NCBI RefSeq assembly: GCF_003634105.1 | Contig: NZ_RBIQ01000008.1 | Coordinates: 682,001 to 746,000, forward strand | From: Maribacter vaceletii | Lineage (GTDB): Bacteria > Bacteroidota > Bacteroidia > Flavobacteriales > Flavobacteriaceae | Length of the DNA: 64,000 nucleotides | Reading direction: 5' to 3' | Shown here: positions 43,485-52,654 of the stretch, piece after piece | How the letters are laid out: each line of letters begins with the position of its first letter | Position numbering within the stretch: the stretch's first letter is position 1 | The notes under the pieces: model-generated | Databases searched by the model: none | What the model was told of the DNA's origin: nothing | Seen by the model: the letters and a program-made list of their open reading frames with translations, nothing else | Program-made: the position numbers and the translations under genes

Positions 43485-44811
43485 ATGCTGTAATTTTATT
43501 TTCCTTAAAATTAAACCTTACCAAACCATCTTCATCAATCTCGGTTAAAGTGACTGCACGTAATGTGTTTACTAATTCTGGATTCCATGGGGCTTTTACT
43601 TTTACATAATTTTCTGTAAAACCATGAATATATCCTTCTTTATTTTCCCCTTCAAATAACACAGTTACCTCTTGCCCTATTTGATTTTCATAAAAAGCTC
43701 TTCTCTTTTTTACAGATAAACCTCTTAGCATTTTACTTCTTTTATGTCTAACATTTTTAGGAACCACATTTTTCATTAAAGCAGCTTCGGTATTTTCTCT
43801 TTCTGAGTACGTAAAAACATGTAAATAAGATATATCTAAACCAACTAAGAAATTATAGGTTTCTAAAAACAATTCTTCTGTTTCTCCAGGAAAACCAACA
43901 ATTACATCTACTCCAATGCACGCATTGGGCATTGTAGCTTTAATTTTTGCTATTCTATCTACATATAAATTTGTTAAATACCTTCGCTTCATAAGTTTTA
44001 ACAATGTATCACTACCGCTTTGCAATGGAATATGAAAATGAGGCACAAAAGAATTACTATTTGCAACAAAATCTATAGTCTCATTTTTAAGCAAATTTGG
44101 CTCTATAGAAGATATTCTTAATCTATGTATTCCTTCAACAGTATCTAGCGCTTGTACTAAATCATAAAAGGTGTGTTCGTGTTTTTTATTTCCAAACTCT
44201 CCTTTTCCGTAATCTCCTATATTAACTCCTGTAAGTACAATTTCTTTAATCCCTTTAGCCGATATTTCCGCTGCATTTTTTAACACATTAGCCACAGAAT
44301 CACTCCTTGAGATACCTCTTGCTAAAGGTATTGTACAATAGGTACATTTATAATCGCAGCCATCTTGCACTTTTAAAAAAGCTCTAGTTCTATCTCCTAT
44401 AGCATAACTACCAACATAAAAATCTGCTTCCTGAATTTCACAAGAATGTACCTCACCAAAATCATTTTTAGTAAGATCATTTATATAATCTGTAATCTTA
44501 AATTTTTCTGTTGCTCCCAAAACTAAATCTACTCCATTTACAGCAGCTAGTTCTTCTGGTTTTAATTGCGCATAGCAACCTACTGCAACAACAAATGCTT
44601 CTGGATTAACTTTTTGTGCTTGCTTTACTATTGTTTTAAATTTCTTATCCGCATTTTCTGTAACAGAACATGTATTTATTACATACATATCTGCTGGTTC
44701 AGAAAACTCCACACGTTCAAAACCTTCTTTTGTAAAATCTCTAGCGATAGTAGAAGTCTCAGAAAAATTTAATTTACAACCCAATGTATAGAAAGCTACT
44801 TTCTTTTTCAT
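43483..44811 (-). CDS. mtaB: tRNA threonylcarbamoyladenosine methylthiotransferase MtaB
   Basis: The 442-residue product has the methylthiotransferase domains in order: an N-terminal UPF0004 domain with three cluster cysteines (TLGCKLNFSET, NTCSVTE, VGCYAQ), the radical SAM motif GCDYKCTYCTIP (about 149-160), and a C-terminal TRAM domain (GQEVTVLFEG, HGFTENYVKVK). The first motif, GCKLNFSE, fits MtaB (YqeV) rather than MiaB or RimO. It adds a methylthio group to t6A37 in tRNAs reading ANN codons. It follows the GlmU-like gene by 2 bases, an operon arrangement common in flavobacteria. Confidence 0.92.
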   Translation of the reverse strand: MKKKVAFYTLGCKLNFSETSTIARDFTKEGFERVEFSEPADMYVINTCSVTENADKKFKTIVKQAQKVNPEAFVVAVGCYAQLKPEELAAVNGVDLVLGATEKFKITDYINDLTKNDFGEVHSCEIQEADFYVGSYAIGDRTRAFLKVQDGCDYKCTYCTIPLARGISRSDSVANVLKNAAEISAKGIKEIVLTGVNIGDYGKGEFGNKKHEHTFYDLVQALDTVEGIHRLRISSIEPNLLKNETIDFVANSNSFVPHFHIPLQSGSDTLLKLMKRRYLTNLYVDRIAKIKATMPNACIGVDVIVGFPGETEELFLETYNFLVGLDISYLHVFTYSERENTEAALMKNVVPKNVRHKRSKMLRGLSVKKRRAFYENQIGQEVTVLFEGENKEGYIHGFTENYVKVKAPWNPELVNTLRAVTLTEIDEDGLVRFNFKENKITA

Positions 44812-44813
44812 TA

Positions 44814-45989
44814 TTAATATTTACGCCATTTTGCAGTGAGCTCAAAAACTTTGGTAAGTATATTTGCATCTACCTCTGTAAACTCAATACCTCTTCTTGC
44901 CATTACAACTTTAGCAACATCAAATGCTTTTTTTGGGGCATAGCTAGTAAAACCATTTGCTCCTCCCCAACTAAAACTTGGTACAAAATTTCTTGGGAAT
45001 CCAGGAACGTAAACATTTGTATTTACACCTATTACAGTACCTGTATTAAACATGGTATTAATAGCCGTTTTACTGTGGTCCCCCATCATTAATCCGCAAA
45101 ATTGAAGGCCGGTTTGTTCAAAACTATCCGACTCATAATTCCAAAGCTTTACTTTAGCATAGTTATTTTTAAGATTAGAGTTATTAGTATCTGCTCCTAA
45201 ATTACACCACTCTCCTAAAACCGAATTTCCTAAAAAGCCATCATGCCCTTTACTAGAATATCCAAAAATAACAGAGTTGTTTACCTCTCCTCCTATTTTA
45301 CTATACGGCCCAACCGTTGTAGCTCCGTAAATTTTTGCTCCTAACTTTATAGTAGCATGCTCACATAAAGCCAAAGCACCACGGACTATACTACCTTCCC
45401 AAATTTCAGCATCTTTACCCACATAAATAGGTCCATCTGTAGCATTTAATATTGCAAACTCTACTTTTGCCCCTTCTTCTAAAAATATGTTTTCCGGATT
45501 TATTGCCCTGTTTGTTTTTGATATTGGTTCACTTTCTCTTCCTTCCGTAATAAAATCAAAATCGGCCTGCAGCGCATCTGCATTTTTAGAAAAAATATCC
45601 CAGGTATTTTCTATACGTAAAACATCTCCCTTATATTCTATATGCTTGTAGTTAGAAAAATCTACATTTTCTTGAGAATCTTTGGTAAAAAAAGCAATAA
45701 CATCTTCGTTATAAAAAATAGCTTCGTTTTCTTTTAACTCTTTTACTAAAGCCACAATTTCTTTGTTTGGTATAAAAGAACTATTTAATAAAACATTCTC
45801 GTCCATCTCTACCATAGGATATTTTTCTTCCAAATAATCCTCGGTTATGGTAGTTGTTGTTGTATTTAAATATTTTTCCCATTTTTCTCTAATGGTAAGA
45901 ATCCCAACACGAATGTCTGCAACAGGTCGTGTTAACGTAAAAGGAAATAAAGATTCTCTTACCGTTCCATCAAAAAGAATAAAATTCAT
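44814..45989 (-). CDS. GlmU-like sugar nucleotidyltransferase/acyltransferase
   Basis: The 391-residue product has an N-terminal region of the Bacteroidetes-type sugar nucleotidyltransferase (NFILFDGTVRESLFPFTLTRPVADIRVG), in which the usual LAAGxGTRM loop is absent. The C-terminal half is a left-handed beta helix of hexapeptide repeats (IYVGKDAEIWEGSIVRG, ATIKLGAKIYG, SKIGGEVNNSVIFGYSSKGHDG split by turns). It is usually annotated as a GlmU family protein; the fold suggests synthesis of a nucleotide sugar with acyl or nucleotidyl transfer, but the substrate is uncertain. It is directly upstream of mtaB and downstream of rpmE2. Confidence 0.8.
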   Translation of the reverse strand: MNFILFDGTVRESLFPFTLTRPVADIRVGILTIREKWEKYLNTTTTTITEDYLEEKYPMVEMDENVLLNSSFIPNKEIVALVKELKENEAIFYNEDVIAFFTKDSQENVDFSNYKHIEYKGDVLRIENTWDIFSKNADALQADFDFITEGRESEPISKTNRAINPENIFLEEGAKVEFAILNATDGPIYVGKDAEIWEGSIVRGALALCEHATIKLGAKIYGATTVGPYSKIGGEVNNSVIFGYSSKGHDGFLGNSVLGEWCNLGADTNNSNLKNNYAKVKLWNYESDSFEQTGLQFCGLMMGDHSKTAINTMFNTGTVIGVNTNVYVPGFPRNFVPSFSWGGANGFTSYAPKKAFDVAKVVMARRGIEFTEVDANILTKVFELTAKWRKY

Positions 45990-46020
45990 GCGTTTAATTT
46001 TAATAAAATTAAAAAATAAA

Positions 46021-46047
46021 CGCCCTCGATAAAAATTACCGAGGGCG
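46021..46047 (-). terminator. Terminator of rpmE2
   Basis: CGCCCTCG pairs with CGAGGGCG (8 bp, all but one GC), with an 11-base loop; on the minus strand a T-rich tail follows. It separates rpmE2 from the GlmU-like gene. Confidence 0.85.
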
Positions 46048-46073
46048 CTAGTATATTATAAAAGTGAAATATG

Positions 46074-46346
46074 CTATTCCTCTTCTTTCTTTTCAACTTT
46101 TGAAAACTTCTTATACTTGTTCTTGAACTTGTCAATTCGACCAGCTGTATCTAAGAACTTAGCTTTACCAGTATAAAATGGGTGAGATGTTCTTGAAATT
46201 TCCAATTTTACTAAAGGATATTCAACGCCATCCACTTCTAAAGTTTCTTTTGTATCTGCAGTAGATTTTGTTAAAAACACTTCTTCATTAGACATGTCTT
46301 TGAACGCTACTAATCTATAATTTTCAGGGTGTATACCTTTTCTCAT
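46074..46346 (-). CDS. rpmE2: 50S ribosomal protein L31, type B
   Basis: The ATG at 46346 (after an in-frame GTG) gives 90 residues starting MRKGIHPENYRLVAFKD. The middle has SRTSHPFYTGKAKFLDTAGRIDKF, the L31 signature. It lacks the CxxC zinc motif of type A L31 and has the longer C-terminal tail (KEEE), so it is the zinc-independent type B. In many bacteria type B replaces type A under zinc limitation, but in flavobacteria it is often the only copy. It has its own promoter (46384-46413) and terminator. Confidence 0.95.
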   Translation of the reverse strand: MRKGIHPENYRLVAFKDMSNEEVFLTKSTADTKETLEVDGVEYPLVKLEISRTSHPFYTGKAKFLDTAGRIDKFKNKYKKFSKVEKKEEE

Positions 46347-46383
46347 CACTTATAACTTTAAATACTTTTCTCTTAAAGAGCTG

Positions 46384-46413
46384 CAAATTTAATTATTTTT
46401 TGGAAATTGACAA
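46384..46413 (-). promoter_or_regulatory. Promoter of rpmE2
   Basis: On the minus strand TTG, then 19 bases, then TAAATTTG, the full Bacteroidetes consensus. The upstream element reads TTGTCAAT, the same as in the rpmH promoter. The -7 ends 38 bases before the ATG. Confidence 0.75.
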
Positions 46414-46516
46414 TCTAAATCATCAAAAAATAAAAATAATTTATTTTACTTTAACCTGTAACAAATTATCAAAATTCACAACTAATATATTATTAACCAC
46501 CAAAAATATTTAAAAC

Positions 46517-47041
46517 ATGGAAGAAAATAAAATTAAAACGGGTTCATTTGCCTTAACATACGGTCTTATTCTAGGGGCAATTAGTGTAGTTTTTGCATTA
46601 ATGCTATATTCTGCAGACCTCCATTATAAAGGCGGCGTAATGGTTGGTGTGGTAAGCATGGCCATAACTTTAATTCTAATTGTTTTTGGAATTTATCAAT
46701 TTAAAAAAGCAAATAATGGGTTTTTAACTTTTGGACAAGGGCTTAAGGTTGGTGTAGGTATTTCATTAATAGGTGGTATCGTAGGCATACTTTTTAATTT
46801 ATTAATGTCTAATGTTATTGACCCTGAAATGATGACAAAAGCTTTAGAGTTTCAAAAAGGGGAATTATTAGCGAATACAAAAATGACACCTGAGCAAGTA
46901 GATAGTCAATTAGAAATGGGTAAAAAGTTTAGCACACCTACTATGCAAGTATTATTTGGCTTATTATTTAGTATTGTTTTAGGCTTTGTTTTTTCATTAA
47001 TTCCTGCATTAGCTCTGAAAAAAGAAGAAATTCTGAACTAA
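46517..47041 (+). CDS. DUF4199 family membrane protein
   Basis: The 174-residue product has four hydrophobic helices (ALTYGLILGAISVVFALML; GVVSMAITLILIVFGIY; GVGISLIGGIVGILFNLLM; QVLFGLLFSIVLGFVFSLI) and the FLTFGQGLKVG segment typical of DUF4199. This family is restricted mainly to Bacteroidetes and is commonly found directly before a GT2 glycosyltransferase gene, as here; no activity is known. A loop of about 50 residues before the last helix carries a conserved DPEMMTK. The gene ends 35 bases before the glycosyltransferase. Confidence 0.85.
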   Translation: MEENKIKTGSFALTYGLILGAISVVFALMLYSADLHYKGGVMVGVVSMAITLILIVFGIYQFKKANNGFLTFGQGLKVGVGISLIGGIVGILFNLLMSNVIDPEMMTKALEFQKGELLANTKMTPEQVDSQLEMGKKFSTPTMQVLFGLLFSIVLGFVFSLIPALALKKEEILN

Positions 47042-47046
47042 GTTCG

Positions 47047-47054
47047 TATTTTTG
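47047..47054 (+). promoter_or_regulatory. Possible -7 element before the glycosyltransferase gene
   Basis: TATTTTTG fits TAnnTTTG and lies 22 bases before the ATG, so the glycosyltransferase may have its own start as well as read-through from the DUF4199 gene. Confidence 0.35.
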
Positions 47055-47076
47055 GGATAGATTTTTAAAATAGCGA

Positions 47077-48036
47077 ATGCAATTATCTATTATTATACCA
47101 TTACTTAACGAAGAAGAATCGCTAAAAGAACTTCATGATTGGATTGTTACTGTTATGCAATCCAATCATTTTTTATATGAAATTCTTTTTATTGATGATG
47201 GTAGTTCTGATGAATCTTGGAATATTATTTCCAAATTAGCTAATACAAACCAAAATGTAAAAGGCATACGTTTCTTTAAAAATTATGGTAAATCGCAGGC
47301 TTTACATGCAGGCTTTAATGCTGCTAATGGAGATGTTATTATTACCATGGATGCCGATTTACAAGACAGTCCAGAAGAAATACCAGAACTATACCAGTTA
47401 ATACAAAATGATGGGTTTGACTTAATATCTGGTTGGAAGAAAAAAAGATACGATTCTATAATCGCAAAAAATATGCCCTCTAAATTGTTTAATTGGGCAG
47501 CAAGAAGAACCTCTGGCGTAAAACTGCACGACTTTAATTGCGGTTTAAAAGCCTATAAAAAAGAGGTAATAAAAAATATAAAAGTATCTGGCGAAATGCA
47601 CCGCTATATTCCTGTTCTAGCAAAAAACGCTGGTTTTAAAAATATAGGAGAAAAAATAGTTCAACATCAAGCTCGTAAATACGGAGAAACAAAATTTGGT
47701 ATGGAACGGTTTATTAATGGCTTTTTAGACCTAATAACCATTTGGTTTGTATCTAAATTTGGAAAAAGACCAATGCATTTTTTTGGCGCTTTAGGAGTGC
47801 TTATGTTTATAATAGGTTTTAGCTTTGCTATTTATTTAGGAATAGATAAATTATTTATTAATAAAACGGGTAGATTAATTACAGATAGACCGCAATTTTT
47901 TATCTCCTTAATTGCTATGGTAATAGGAACACAATTATTTTTAGCTGGGTTTATTGGAGAAATAATTGTTCGTTCCAAAACAAACCAAAATAGATACAAT
48001 ATTTCTGAAGAAGTAAATCTAAAAAACAATAAATAA
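47077..48036 (+). CDS. Family 2 glycosyltransferase (polyprenyl-phosphate type)
   Basis: The 319-residue product has the GT2 domain: LSIIIPLLNEEESL, FIDDGSSDESW, and MDADLQDSPEEIPEL with the catalytic Asp-x-Asp, then NCGLKAYKKE and a GEMHRYIPVLA motif typical of dolichol/undecaprenyl-phosphate mannosyl or glucosyl transferases (DPM1/GtrB). Two C-terminal membrane helices (FFGALGVLMFIIGFSFAIYL, FISLIAMVIGTQLFLAGFIGEIIV) hold it at the inner membrane. It probably loads a sugar from a nucleotide onto undecaprenyl phosphate. The phosphohexomutase downstream could supply its sugar phosphate. Confidence 0.88.
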   Translation: MQLSIIIPLLNEEESLKELHDWIVTVMQSNHFLYEILFIDDGSSDESWNIISKLANTNQNVKGIRFFKNYGKSQALHAGFNAANGDVIITMDADLQDSPEEIPELYQLIQNDGFDLISGWKKKRYDSIIAKNMPSKLFNWAARRTSGVKLHDFNCGLKAYKKEVIKNIKVSGEMHRYIPVLAKNAGFKNIGEKIVQHQARKYGETKFGMERFINGFLDLITIWFVSKFGKRPMHFFGALGVLMFIIGFSFAIYLGIDKLFINKTGRLITDRPQFFISLIAMVIGTQLFLAGFIGEIIVRSKTNQNRYNISEEVNLKNNK

Positions 48037-48074
48037 CCGAAAATCAAGTTTTTGAAATAAAATTCTTACAAATT

Positions 48075-49784
48075 ATGGATGCATATTTAAATACGGTAAA
48101 AACTTGGCAGTCAGATTTTTTTGATGCCGATACAAGAAAAGAAATAGAAGAATTACAAAACAATAATACCGAAGAACTTAAAGATAGATTCTATAAAAAC
48201 TTAGAGTTTGGTACTGGTGGTATGCGTGGCGTAATGGGCGTAGGAACCAATAGAATTAATAAATACACCTTAGGAAAAAACACCCAAGGTTTATCTAACT
48301 ACTTAAAAAAGGTATATGCTGGTGAAGATTTAAAAGTAGTTATAGCTTACGATTGCAGACATAATAGTGATACGCTTGCAAAAACTGTTGCTGAAGTTTT
48401 TTCTGCTAATGGAATTAAAGTTTTTCTTTTTTCTGAGTTAAGGACCACTCCTGCGCTTTCTTTTGCTGTTCGTGATTTAGATTGCCATGTAGGCATTGTT
48501 TTAACAGCTTCTCATAATCCTCCTGAATATAATGGTTATAAAGTATATTGGACAGATGGTGGACAAATAGTTCCTCCACAAGATGGAGCCATTATAAGCG
48601 AAATTAATAACTTAAACTTTGAAGATATTAAGTTTGATGCAAATCCAGATTTAATTGAACTTATTGATAAAGAAGCAGATGAATCTTTTATTTCTGCATC
48701 TGTAGCTAATGGTAATTTTAATGCTAAAGGAAAAGACGATTTTAAAATTGTTTTTACTTCGTTACACGGAACATCTATTACTGCAATTCCAGAAGTATTA
48801 AAAAGAGCTGGTTATAGCAACGTAACTATTATAGAAGAACAAGCAAAACCAGATGGTAATTTCCCAACGGTAGTTTCTCCTAACCCAGAAGAGCCAGAAG
48901 CTTTATCAATGGCAATAGCAAAAGCCGAAGAAATAGGTGCAGATATGGTTGTTGGGACAGACCCAGATAGTGACCGTTTAGGTATTGCCGTTCGTAATTT
49001 AGATGGTAAAATGGAAATCTTAAATGGTAACCAAACCATGATATTAATGACCAAATTTCTTTTAGACCAACGTAAAGCTAAAGGAATGAATGGTAATGAG
49101 TTTATTGGCTCTACTATTGTATCTACTCCTATGATGGGAAAACTAGCAGAAGGTTATGGCGTAGAATATAAAGTTGGTTTAACTGGCTTTAAATGGATTG
49201 CCAAAATGATAAAAGATTTCCCTAATCAAGATTTTGTTGGTGGTGGTGAAGAAAGTTTTGGATTTATGGTTGGCGATTTTGTTCGTGATAAAGATGCCGT
49301 TACCTCTACCCTATTAGCTTGTGAAATTGCTTCTAATGCAAAAGCAAATGGTAGTTCTTTTTACAAAGATTTAATTGACTGTTATGTTGATTTTGGATTC
49401 TATAAAGAAAAACTAATTTCTTTAACCAAAAAAGGAATTTCTGGTGCCGAAGAAATTAAACAAATGATGGTAGATTTTAAAGAAAACCCTGTAGCTACAA
49501 TAGATGGCTCTAAAGTGGTAACGGTAGAAGATTATAATACCGCTACTTCTACCAATCTTGAAACTGGAAAAGTTACACCTATAGATATTCCTACTTCTAA
49601 TGTATTAATTTACATTACAGAAGATGGTACAAAAATGGCAGCAAGACCTAGTGGAACAGAACCTAAAATAAAATTCTATTTTAGTATTAATACTACTCTA
49701 AACAAAGCAGAAGACTTTAAGACTGTAGATGCAGAATTAGAAGCAAAAATTAATCGTATAGTTAGCGAACTTAATTTAGGTTAA
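48075..49784 (+). CDS. Phosphohexomutase (phosphoglucomutase/phosphomannomutase)
   Basis: The 569-residue product has the four motifs of the alpha-D-phosphohexomutase family: the phosphoserine loop TASHNPPEYNGYKVY (Ser near residue 144), the metal loop GTDPDSDRLG, the sugar loop GGEESFGF, and the phosphate loop RPSGTEPKIKFY. Its length fits the PGM2/phosphopentomutase-like subgroup of Bacteroidetes enzymes. It interconverts 1- and 6-phosphorylated hexoses such as glucose. The stop codon overlaps the ATG of the next gene by one base, so the two are translationally linked. Confidence 0.93.
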   Translation: MDAYLNTVKTWQSDFFDADTRKEIEELQNNNTEELKDRFYKNLEFGTGGMRGVMGVGTNRINKYTLGKNTQGLSNYLKKVYAGEDLKVVIAYDCRHNSDTLAKTVAEVFSANGIKVFLFSELRTTPALSFAVRDLDCHVGIVLTASHNPPEYNGYKVYWTDGGQIVPPQDGAIISEINNLNFEDIKFDANPDLIELIDKEADESFISASVANGNFNAKGKDDFKIVFTSLHGTSITAIPEVLKRAGYSNVTIIEEQAKPDGNFPTVVSPNPEEPEALSMAIAKAEEIGADMVVGTDPDSDRLGIAVRNLDGKMEILNGNQTMILMTKFLLDQRKAKGMNGNEFIGSTIVSTPMMGKLAEGYGVEYKVGLTGFKWIAKMIKDFPNQDFVGGGEESFGFMVGDFVRDKDAVTSTLLACEIASNAKANGSSFYKDLIDCYVDFGFYKEKLISLTKKGISGAEEIKQMMVDFKENPVATIDGSKVVTVEDYNTATSTNLETGKVTPIDIPTSNVLIYITEDGTKMAARPSGTEPKIKFYFSINTTLNKAEDFKTVDAELEAKINRIVSELNLG

Positions 49785-51607
49785 TGGAGTATTTTAAAAA
49801 GATACTCCGCTTTGCCAAACCTTATAGGAGCTATGCAATACTAAATATTATATCTAATATTTTTTATGCGTTGTTTGCTACTTTGGCAATGGTTTCCTTA
49901 TTCCCAATGTTATCTGTTATTTTTAAACAAACAGAAGCCATACATACAAAACCCCATTGGAAAGGTTTATTTAATGCAAAGGAGTATCTTTTTGATTATC
50001 TAAGTTATTTTGTTACCCAAAAAGCTGGTCAAGGAGAAAATGACGCTTTAATTTTTATGGTCGCCTTAGTAATTTCTATGTTTTTTCTTAAAAACTTATT
50101 TAATTACTTAGCCATGTATTTTATTACTTTCTTAAGGAATGGCGTCTTAAAAGACATTAGAAATGAGTTGTACAAAAAAACAGTAGAATTACCATTATCT
50201 TATTATTCTGAAAAAAGAAAAGGAGATACAATTGCTAGAATTACTACAGATGTTTTAGAGATTCAGCACTCCTTTCTTTCCATATTAGAATTGATTATTA
50301 GAGAGCCATTAACTATACTATTTACTATTATAGCAATGGTTTCCATTAGTGTAAAACTAACCATTTTTGTATTTATCTTTTTACCTATTTCTGGTTTTCT
50401 AATTTCACTATTAGGAAAATCTTTAAAAAGAAAATCGGACAAAGTACAACAAGAACAAGGAGCTTTTTTATCTATTCTAGAAGAAACTTTAGGTGGTTTA
50501 CGGGTTATTAAAGCTTTTAATGCGGAAGAAAAATTTTCTAACATATTTAAACACTCTACTAAACGTTTTTTTAACTTTTCGAACACCTTATTAAACAGGC
50601 AAAATTTAGCTTCCCCAACAAGTGAGTTCTTTGGTATTGCAGCAATTGGTGTTATACTCTGGTTTGGTGGGCAAATGGTTTTAGTAGAAAAAACACTAAA
50701 ACCTGAATTATTTATTGCATATATGGGATTAGCATATAATATTCTTACTCCAGCTAAAGCAATTAGCAAAGCATCTTATGGTGTTAAAAAAGGGAATGCT
50801 GCTGCAGAAAGAGTATTAGAAATATTGGAAACTAAAAATCCTATTTCTGAAATACCAAATGCTATAACTAAAGAAAATTTTAATACTGCTATTCAGTTAA
50901 ATAACATCTCTTTTAAGTATGAAGAAGAATATGTACTTAAAGACTTTAACCTTACTGTAAACAAAGGAGAAACAGTTGCATTAGTAGGACAATCTGGTAG
51001 TGGAAAAAGTACCATTGCAAACCTAGTTACTCGTTTTTATGATGTTAATCAAGGTGCTATTACTATTGATGATGAAAACATTAAAAACCTAACTAAAAAA
51101 TCGCTTCGTGGATTATTAGGATTGGTCACACAAGATTCTATATTATTTAATGATACTGTTAAAAATAATATTGGTCTAGGAAAAGAAAATGCTACCGAAG
51201 AAGAAATTATAGCAGCCGCTAAAATTGCAAATGCACATGATTTTATCTCAGAACTCCCTAATGGATATGAAACTAATATTGGAGATAGCGGTAACAAACT
51301 CAGTGGTGGACAAAAGCAACGTTTGTCCATTGCAAGAGCGGTATTAAAAAATCCGCCAATAATGGTTCTAGATGAAGCTACATCGGCCTTAGATACCGAA
51401 AGTGAACGCTTAGTTCAAGATGCTTTAGATAAAATGATGCAAAACAGAACTTCAATCGTAATTGCACACCGACTTTCCACTATTCAAAAGGCAGACAAAA
51501 TTGTGGTGCTACAAAAAGGAGAAATTGTAGAGCAAGGTACGCATCAAGAACTTCTTGCTAAAAAAGGAGTATACAATAAACTTGTTGCTATGCAATCTTT
51601 AGGATAA
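49784..51607 (+). CDS. ABC exporter, fused permease and ATPase (MsbA-like)
   Basis: The 607-residue product is a half-transporter with six membrane helices in the first 330 residues and an ATPase in the last 240: Walker A GQSGSGKST, signature LSGGQKQRLSIARAVL, Walker B IMVLDEATSALD and the switch His in IAHRLSTI. It works as a homodimer. Its best family match is MsbA-type lipid or drug exporters. Its start overlaps the stop of the mutase gene by one base; together with the GT2 gene this suggests a link to lipid-carried glycan assembly, which is inference only. Confidence 0.88.
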   Translation: MEYFKKILRFAKPYRSYAILNIISNIFYALFATLAMVSLFPMLSVIFKQTEAIHTKPHWKGLFNAKEYLFDYLSYFVTQKAGQGENDALIFMVALVISMFFLKNLFNYLAMYFITFLRNGVLKDIRNELYKKTVELPLSYYSEKRKGDTIARITTDVLEIQHSFLSILELIIREPLTILFTIIAMVSISVKLTIFVFIFLPISGFLISLLGKSLKRKSDKVQQEQGAFLSILEETLGGLRVIKAFNAEEKFSNIFKHSTKRFFNFSNTLLNRQNLASPTSEFFGIAAIGVILWFGGQMVLVEKTLKPELFIAYMGLAYNILTPAKAISKASYGVKKGNAAAERVLEILETKNPISEIPNAITKENFNTAIQLNNISFKYEEEYVLKDFNLTVNKGETVALVGQSGSGKSTIANLVTRFYDVNQGAITIDDENIKNLTKKSLRGLLGLVTQDSILFNDTVKNNIGLGKENATEEEIIAAAKIANAHDFISELPNGYETNIGDSGNKLSGGQKQRLSIARAVLKNPPIMVLDEATSALDTESERLVQDALDKMMQNRTSIVIAHRLSTIQKADKIVVLQKGEIVEQGTHQELLAKKGVYNKLVAMQSLG

Positions 51608-51659
51608 TCCCTCTAAATCTAAAAAAAGCCGCCTCGTAATGGCTTCAAAATTGTTATAA

Positions 51660-51962
51660 ATGCTTAAAATAAATTCCTACGAAGAGTTTAAAGAGACCCT
51701 TAAAAACAAAAAACCTAATCAAGATTGGCCAGGATCCTTAAAATCTCTTTGGTACGATGCTAATGACAATTGGGAAGCTTCACATAATATTGCTCAAGAT
51801 ATGCACAACAAAATAGGAAGTTGGATTCACGCATACTTACATAGAAAAGAGGGGGATACATTTAATGCTAGTTACTGGTATCAACAAGCAGGAAAAACTT
51901 TCCCTACCTTAACTTTAGAAGAAGAACATCAATTCATGGTAGAGTTTGTTTTAAAAAAATAA
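51660..51962 (+). CDS. Conserved small soluble protein
   Basis: The 100-residue product has no signal or membrane helix. It carries the recognisable pattern SLKSLWYDANDNWEASHNIAQ, then GSWIHAYLHRKEGD and NASYWYQQAGK, a pattern I recall from many bacterial genomes without an assigned function. The conserved His and Trp residues could form a binding site. It starts 52 bases after the exporter gene, so it may be co-transcribed with it. Confidence 0.6.
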   Translation: MLKINSYEEFKETLKNKKPNQDWPGSLKSLWYDANDNWEASHNIAQDMHNKIGSWIHAYLHRKEGDTFNASYWYQQAGKTFPTLTLEEEHQFMVEFVLKK

Positions 51963-52078
51963 ATCCAGAGCTCTAAGAAAAATAGTATTTTCCTTTTTTT
52001 AAACTAAAAAAAACTCCTCCACCAAATTAAACCATTTACTACCTTTATAGTCATAGTATAGATCGTAAGTAAAAACTA

Positions 52079-52621
52079 TTGCTAGAAGAACAAACCTTAT
52101 TAGAAGATTTAAAGCAAACCGAAACCCAAACAAGGGCTTTCGAAACGCTCGTAAACACCTATAAAGAAAGGCTTTACTGGCATATCCGTGGTATTGTTTT
52201 AAATCATGATGATGCAGATGATGTTCTCCAGAATACTTTTATTAAAGTCTATAGAAACATTACTAATTTTAAAGGAGAAAGCAAGCTTTACTCCTGGATG
52301 TATAGAATTGCAACGAATGAATCTTTATCTTTTTTAAAATCGAAATCAAAAAAAATGGGAGTTAGTAACGTAGAGTTACAAGAAACACTACTAAATAATT
52401 TAGAATCTGATGTTTATTTTGAGGGTAATGAAATTCAATTAAAGTTGCAAAAGGCAATTGCTACATTACCGGAAAAACAAAAATTAGTATTTAATATGAA
52501 ATATTTTCAGGAAATGAAGTACGAAGAAATATCAGAAATTTTAGAAACTTCTGTAGGAGCTTTAAAAGCTTCTTACCATCTTGCATCAAAAAAAATTGAA
52601 ACGTATATAAAAGAAAATTAA
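52079..52621 (+). CDS. ECF-type RNA polymerase sigma factor (second)
   Basis: The 180-residue product shows region 2 (RAFETLVNTYKERLYWHIRGIV, DDADDVLQNTFIKVYRNI, SWMYRIATNESLSFL) and region 4 (LPEKQKLVFNMKYFQEMKYEEISEIL, GALKASYHLASKKIETY). It begins with TTG at 52079: an in-frame stop at 52070 rules out an upstream start. The -7-like TACCTTTA (one mismatch) sits at 52040-52047. It heads a three-gene operon with a membrane protein and a Spy-like protein and is distinct in sequence from the ECF factor at 9.8-10.3 kb. Confidence 0.9.
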   Translation: MLEEQTLLEDLKQTETQTRAFETLVNTYKERLYWHIRGIVLNHDDADDVLQNTFIKVYRNITNFKGESKLYSWMYRIATNESLSFLKSKSKKMGVSNVELQETLLNNLESDVYFEGNEIQLKLQKAIATLPEKQKLVFNMKYFQEMKYEEISEILETSVGALKASYHLASKKIETYIKEN

Positions 52622-52654
52622 ACCTTTACAAAAAAAAGGAGTCTTATAAGTAAC

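Noticed and set aside
50263-50769. A 168-codon minus-strand ORF inside the ABC exporter gene
   Set aside because: It is antisense to a well-supported gene and has no recognisable domain.
51626-51645. A short AAGCC/GGCTT hairpin followed by T on the minus strand
   Set aside because: The stem is only 5 bp and there is no minus-strand gene upstream that it could end.
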